DNA from: VRUE01 sp036557525
GTDB taxonomy: Bacteria; Actinomycetota; Thermoleophilia; Solirubrobacterales; 70-9
Assembly: GCA_036557525.1 (NCBI GenBank)
Contig: DATBHH010000065.1
Coordinates: forward strand, 1-23,958
Length of the DNA stretch: 23,958 nt
Direction of reading: 5' to 3'
This document shows positions 20,806 through 23,958 of the stretch, one piece after another (position 1 is the first letter of the stretch; every line of letters starts with the position of its first letter). The notes under the pieces were generated by a model, which had not been told where the DNA came from, ran no database searches, and saw only the letters and a program-made list of their open reading frames with translations. The translations under genes were made by a program, and so were the position numbers.

Positions 20806-20856
20806 GGGTGTGGTCGCCATTTCTTCCGATGGGCGGAAGAAATGGCGACCACACCC
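20806..20856. repeat. 23-bp perfect hairpin carrying GTGGTCGCCATTT inverted repeats
   Basis: Arms at 20806-20828 and 20834-20856 are perfect complements around the 5-nt loop ATGGG. Each arm contains one copy of the 13-mer GTGGTCGCCATTT. It lies 41 bp after the DUF2252 stop and upstream of the DUF559 gene. There is no U-tract, so it is not a standard terminator. Confidence 0.9.
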
Positions 20857-20871
20857 AGGGGCGAAATCGTG

Positions 20872-20914
20872 GTGGTCGCCATTTGATCCAGTGTGGGAGA
20901 GAAATGGCGACCAC
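20872..20914. repeat. Second hairpin with the same 13-mer, just upstream of the DUF559 gene
   Basis: GTGGTCGCCATTT (20872-20884) and its complement (20902-20914) flank a 17-nt loop. The arms repeat the core of the first hairpin while the loops differ, so the 13-mer is the conserved unit. The right arm ends 17 bp before the proposed TTG start at 20932. Confidence 0.9.
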
Positions 20915-20931
20915 GCAAAGGGGGGGTTGGA

Positions 20932-21819
20932 TTGGCCGAGCTGGCGACGAGGCAGCATGGGGTTGTCTCGATCCGCCAACTCCTCGGCCCGCTCGGCTAC
21001 TCGCAGCCCGCAGTCACTCGCGCGGTCCTTGCCGGCCGGCTCCACCGACTCCACCAAGGGGTGTATGCGGTGGGGCACACGGATCTCAGTCCATTGGGAC
21101 GCTGCCTGGCCGGCGTGCTGGCGGCCGGTCCCGGCGCGCTGCTGAGTCACCGCTCTGCCGGTTGGCTGTGGGGCATCTGGCGATCGGCGCCGGCGCCATA
21201 TGAGGTCACCGGCCCGATCCCCCGCAGACCGAAGCGTCCGCTCGTCGTTCACAGGGCCCGCCGGCTCGAACCCGAGGACCGCGCGCTCGTCGAGCGCATT
21301 CCGGTCACGGCGGTGCCGCGGACGCTTCTCGATCTCGCCGCCTCGATTCGACGCGACCAGCTGGGTCGGTGCCTTGAGAGAGCCGAGGAGCTCGAGCTGT
21401 TCGACCTCGGGCCAGTCGAGTCCCTGCTGGCCCGGACCGTTGGCCATCATGGCCACGGTCGGCTGCGGCGCGCGCTGCACCTGTATCGCGAACCCTGGTT
21501 CACGCGCTCGGAGCTGGAGCGCAGAGTGCTCCAGCTCATCCGGGAAGGAGGCGTGGACCCGCCCGCCACCGGCTTCAACGTCGCCGGCCACGAGCTCGAT
21601 CTCTACTGGCCCGAGTCGCGGGTCGCCGTCGAAATCGACACTTTCGAGACCCACGGGACCCGCGCGGCCTTCGAGCGGGACCGCCGGCGGGACCTCGAAT
21701 TGCGCGCAGCCGGGGTCGAGGTCGGACGTATCACCGGTCCGCGCATCGAACGCGAACCACAGGAGGTGCTCGATCAGATCAGGCTGCTGTTGGCGCGCCA
21801 CCGCGGCGAGCGCGGCTAG
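20932..21819 (+). CDS. AbiEi-type winged-helix plus DUF559 (Vsr-like nuclease fold) protein
   Basis: The product is 295 aa. The N-terminal part (ELATRQHGVVSIRQLLGPLGYSQPAVTRAVLAGRLHRLHQGVYAVG) is the winged helix shared with AbiEi type IV antitoxins. The middle ends in VPRTLLDLAA. The C-terminal part (HELDLYWPESRVAVEIDTFETHGTRAAFERDRRRDLELRAAGVEVGRIT) is a DUF559-type PD-(D/E)XK endonuclease-like domain with D, EID and DR-RD residues in place. TTG 20932 with a G-rich upstream stretch gives the usual family N-terminus; GTG at 20893, inside the second hairpin, is an alternative. No toxin partner is adjacent. The stop shares CTAG with convergent typA. Activity is unknown; autoregulation through the upstream hairpins is a guess. 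Confidence 0.8.
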   Translation: MAELATRQHGVVSIRQLLGPLGYSQPAVTRAVLAGRLHRLHQGVYAVGHTDLSPLGRCLAGVLAAGPGALLSHRSAGWLWGIWRSAPAPYEVTGPIPRRPKRPLVVHRARRLEPEDRALVERIPVTAVPRTLLDLAASIRRDQLGRCLERAEELELFDLGPVESLLARTVGHHGHGRLRRALHLYREPWFTRSELERRVLQLIREGGVDPPATGFNVAGHELDLYWPESRVAVEIDTFETHGTRAAFERDRRRDLELRAAGVEVGRITGPRIEREPQEVLDQIRLLLARHRGERG

Positions 21820-23642
21820 GCGGGGGCCTTGGCGCGCGCCGCCTTCTGGCGCCGGATTTTGTCGAGCTCGACCTTGCGCAGCCGAACCGAGGCGGGGGTC
21901 ACTTCGAGACACTCGTCGTCACGGAGGAACTCGAGCGCAGCTTCCAGCGAGAGCTCTTTCGGCGGCGAGAGGCGGACCAGGACGTCGGCGCTGGCCGCTC
22001 GCATGTTGGTCTGCTGCTTCTCCTTGATCGCGTTGACGTCGAGGTCGTCGGAGCGGCTGTTCTCGCCGACGATCATCCCCTCGTAGACCTCCTCGCCGGG
22101 GCCGACGAAGAGGGTGCCGCGGTCCTGGAGGCTGAGCAGCGCGTAGCTGGCGCTCGAGCCGCGCCGGTCGGCGACGAGCGACCCGGTCGGCCGGGTGCGG
22201 AGGTCTCCTGCCCAGGGCTCCCAGCGGTCGAAGACATGGTGGAGGATCCCCGAGCCGCGGGTCTCGGTCAGGAACTCCGTTCGGAGCCCGATCAACCCGC
22301 GGGCCGGGATCAGGTAGTCCATGCGCACCCACCCGGTCGCGTGGTTGGTCATGTGGTCGAGCCGGCCCTTGCGGCCCGCGAGCAGCTGGGTGACCGCGCC
22401 GACGTGCTCCTCGGGGACGTCGATCGCGAGGCGCTCGACCGGCTCGTGGACCTTGCCTTCGACCTCCCGGGTGATGACCCGCGGCTGGCCGGCGGTCAGC
22501 TCGAATCCTTCCCGGCGCATCATCTCCAGCAGGACGACCAGCTGCAGCTCGCCCCGCCCCTGAACCTCCCAGGCATCGGGCCGTTCGGTGTCGGTCACCC
22601 GGATCGAGACGTTGCCGACGAGCTCCGCGTCGAGCCGGGACCGGATCTGGCGCGCGGTCAGCTTGTCGCCCTCGGACCCGGCCAGCGGCGAGGTGTTGAT
22701 CCCGACGACGATCGATAGCGACGGCTCGTCGACCGTGATGACTGGCAGCGGCCGCGGGTCGTCGGGGTCGGCGAGCGTCTCGCCGATCGTCACGTCCGCG
22801 AGACCGGCGACGGCGATGATCTCGCCCGGCCCCGCCTCCTCGGCGGCGACCCGCTCGAGCGCCTCGGTCACGTAGAGCTCGGTGATCGAGGCGCGCTCGA
22901 TGCTGCCGTCGGCCCGGCACCAGGCGATCTGCTGGCCGTTGCGGACGGTCCCGTTGCGGACCCGGCACAGCGCCAGCCTGCCGACGTAGGGGTCGGCATC
23001 GAGGTTGGTGACGTGGGCCTGGAAGGGATGGTCGGGGTCGTACTCGGGGGCCGGGATCCGCTCCAGCATCAGGTCGAGCAGAGGAGAGAGGTCGGTTCCC
23101 TCGACCCCCTCCTCGAGCGCGGCCCAGCCCGCTTTCGCGTTCGTGTAGACGATCGGGAAGTCGATCTGATCAGAGTCGGCGTCGAGCTCGAGGAAGAGCT
23201 CGTAGACCTCCTCGACGACCTCGTCGATCCTCGCGTCTGCTCGGTCGACCTTGTTGACGACGAGGATCACCGGCAGCTTCGCCTCGAGCGCCTTGCGGAG
23301 GACGAAGCGGGTCTGGGGCAGCGGCCCCTCGGAGGCATCGACCAGCAGCAGCGCTCCATCGACCATCGTCAGCCCGCGCTCGACCTCACCGCCGAAATCA
23401 GCGTGACCGGGCGTGTCGACGATGTTCAGCTTCACCCCGGCGTGGTGGATCGCCGTGTTCTTGGCAAGGATGGTGATCCCCTTCTCGCGCTCGAGGTCCA
23501 TCGAATCCATCACCCGCTCGGCGATCTCCTGGCCCTCGCGGAAGGCCCCGGTCTGCCACAGCATCGCGTCGACCAGCGTCGTCTTGCCATGATCGACGTG
23601 GGCGATGATCGCGATGTTCCTGAGGTCGTCTCTGGTCTGCAT
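21816..23642 (-). CDS. typA: Translational GTPase TypA/BipA
   Basis: The product is 608 aa, full length, a ribosome-associated GTPase of the EF-G superfamily used in ribosome assembly and stress growth. G1 is AHVDHGKT (14-21), the switch region MDSMDLEREKGITI, G3 DTPGH, G4 NKVD. Domain 2/3 and the TypA-specific C-terminal domain (GPGEEVYEGMIVGENSRSDDLDVNAIKEKQQTNMRAASADVLVRLSPPKELSLEAALEFLRDDECLEVTP) are complete. The ATG at 23640-23642 follows GAGGA by 5 nt. A Lys/Arg/Ala-rich tail ends the protein. Its TAG stop lies in the CTAG shared with the DUF559 gene. Confidence 0.97.
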   Translation of the reverse strand: MQTRDDLRNIAIIAHVDHGKTTLVDAMLWQTGAFREGQEIAERVMDSMDLEREKGITILAKNTAIHHAGVKLNIVDTPGHADFGGEVERGLTMVDGALLLVDASEGPLPQTRFVLRKALEAKLPVILVVNKVDRADARIDEVVEEVYELFLELDADSDQIDFPIVYTNAKAGWAALEEGVEGTDLSPLLDLMLERIPAPEYDPDHPFQAHVTNLDADPYVGRLALCRVRNGTVRNGQQIAWCRADGSIERASITELYVTEALERVAAEEAGPGEIIAVAGLADVTIGETLADPDDPRPLPVITVDEPSLSIVVGINTSPLAGSEGDKLTARQIRSRLDAELVGNVSIRVTDTERPDAWEVQGRGELQLVVLLEMMRREGFELTAGQPRVITREVEGKVHEPVERLAIDVPEEHVGAVTQLLAGRKGRLDHMTNHATGWVRMDYLIPARGLIGLRTEFLTETRGSGILHHVFDRWEPWAGDLRTRPTGSLVADRRGSSASYALLSLQDRGTLFVGPGEEVYEGMIVGENSRSDDLDVNAIKEKQQTNMRAASADVLVRLSPPKELSLEAALEFLRDDECLEVTPASVRLRKVELDKIRRQKAARAKAPA

Positions 23643-23677
23643 TCAATCCTCGGGTCTGGCCCAGCGTAGGCAAAGAA

Positions 23678-23700
23678 GAGGCCCGCCGGAGGCGGGCCTC
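23678..23700 (-). terminator. Rho-independent terminator after the cold-shock gene
   Basis: GAGGCCCGCC and GGCGGGCCTC form a 10-bp GC-rich stem with a 3-nt loop. On the minus strand it is followed by TTCTTT. It lies 23 bp past the csp stop and 35 bp before typA, so it separates the two genes. Confidence 0.85.
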
Positions 23701-23723
23701 GTCAGCGCAATGTGTCAGCGCGT

Positions 23724-23930
23724 CTACGAGGTCTGCTGGACGCTCGCCGCGGCGGGGCCCTTCGGCCCTTCCTCGGACTCGTACGTCACCTTCGCGCCCT
23801 CGGTCAGGGACTTGAAGCCCTCGCCGAGGATCGCGCTGTGGTGGACGAAGACGTCCTTCGAGCCGTCATCGGGAGTGATGAACCCGTAGCCCTTGTCGTC
23901 GCTGAACCACTTGACTGTTCCGGTTGGCAT
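23724..23930 (-). CDS. Cold-shock domain protein (CspA family)
   Basis: The product is 68 aa, a single OB-fold nucleic-acid-binding protein acting as an RNA chaperone. MPTGTVKWFSDDKGYGFITPDDGSKDVFVHHSAI contains RNP1 (KGYGFI) and RNP2 (VFVHH). Length and start are standard; GGAGG lies 8 nt before the ATG. Codon choice is strongly GC3-rich, as in highly expressed genes. A strong terminator follows. Only 28 bp of its upstream region is in the window, so any long cold-shock leader cannot be judged. Confidence 0.97.
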   Translation of the reverse strand: MPTGTVKWFSDDKGYGFITPDDGSKDVFVHHSAILGEGFKSLTEGAKVTYESEEGPKGPAAASVQQTS

Positions 23931-23958
23931 GCATTGCCTCCACTTCGTGTGCTGCGAA

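Noticed and set aside
20806..20914. CRISPR-like repeat array
   Set aside because: The repeats are inverted pairs with unequal loops, not regular direct repeats with spacers, and no cas gene is present.
20932..21819. Complete AbiE type IV toxin-antitoxin pair
   Set aside because: Only the winged-helix part resembles AbiEi; there is no nucleotidyltransferase toxin gene next to it, typA follows directly on the other strand.

Overview
The window is chromosomal DNA of a GC-rich (roughly 70% GC by eye) actinobacterium. An actinobacterial-type integration host factor, LppX/LprG-type and ThiY-type lipoproteins, heavy GTG/TTG start use, dense gene packing and probable leaderless starts all fit. My best guess is class Thermoleophilia (Solirubrobacterales-like). 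That placement is an inference from protein style; there is no rRNA here to settle it. I see no tRNA, rRNA, CRISPR array, prophage or classical IS.

Layout. 1-3.1 kb: mIHF-like gene, then a divergent pair made of a serine-palmitoyltransferase-like alpha-oxoamine synthase (-) and a large GNAT-fold protein (+), a possible sphingolipid module. 3.2-6.8 kb: small membrane protein, AlkA-type DNA glycosylase, and a PAS-GAF-GGDEF-EAL protein whose EAL domain lacks a key Glu. 6.8-9.5 kb: ThiZ-ThiX-ThiY-like ABC importer (-). 9.5-10.9 kb: TauE/SafE permease and a cysteine-free Rrf2 regulator. 10.9-13.3 kb: MoxR AAA+ ATPase plus CoxE-like VWA protein (-). 13.4-15.9 kb: small membrane protein, LppX-like lipoprotein and Na+/Ca2+ exchanger-family protein (+). 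15.9-17.2 kb: two uncharacterised genes and a Bcp peroxiredoxin (-). 17.3-20.8 kb: acyl-CoA dehydrogenase under a TetR-like palindrome, polytopic membrane protein, DUF2252 protein (+). 20.8-21.8 kb: two hairpins sharing a 13-mer, then an AbiEi-type wHTH/DUF559 nuclease-like gene. 21.8-24 kb: typA and a cold-shock gene (-).

Two things stand out as possibly undescribed. First, a dispersed repeat of about 69 bp occurs three times as an intact 22-23 codon mini-ORF starting MS[AV]ERASV and containing KRE near its end. In each case its stop codon overlaps the start of the next gene (TGATG or GTGA), and all three downstream genes encode integral membrane proteins. A fourth, decayed copy is read in another frame inside the alkA-like gene. 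It looks like a mobile translational-coupling leader that can also be domesticated into protein. Second, the DUF559/AbiEi-like gene is preceded by a 23-bp perfect hairpin and a second hairpin, which together carry four copies of GTGGTCGCCATTT. This could be an autoregulatory operator array or part of a selfish repeat/nuclease unit.

Other themes are divergent pairs whose start codons lie 22-28 bp apart with overlapping -10-like elements (probable bidirectional leaderless promoters), convergent pairs sharing palindromic stop codons, and one lipoprotein gene with near-exclusive GAA glutamate codons in a GAG-dominated neighbourhood.
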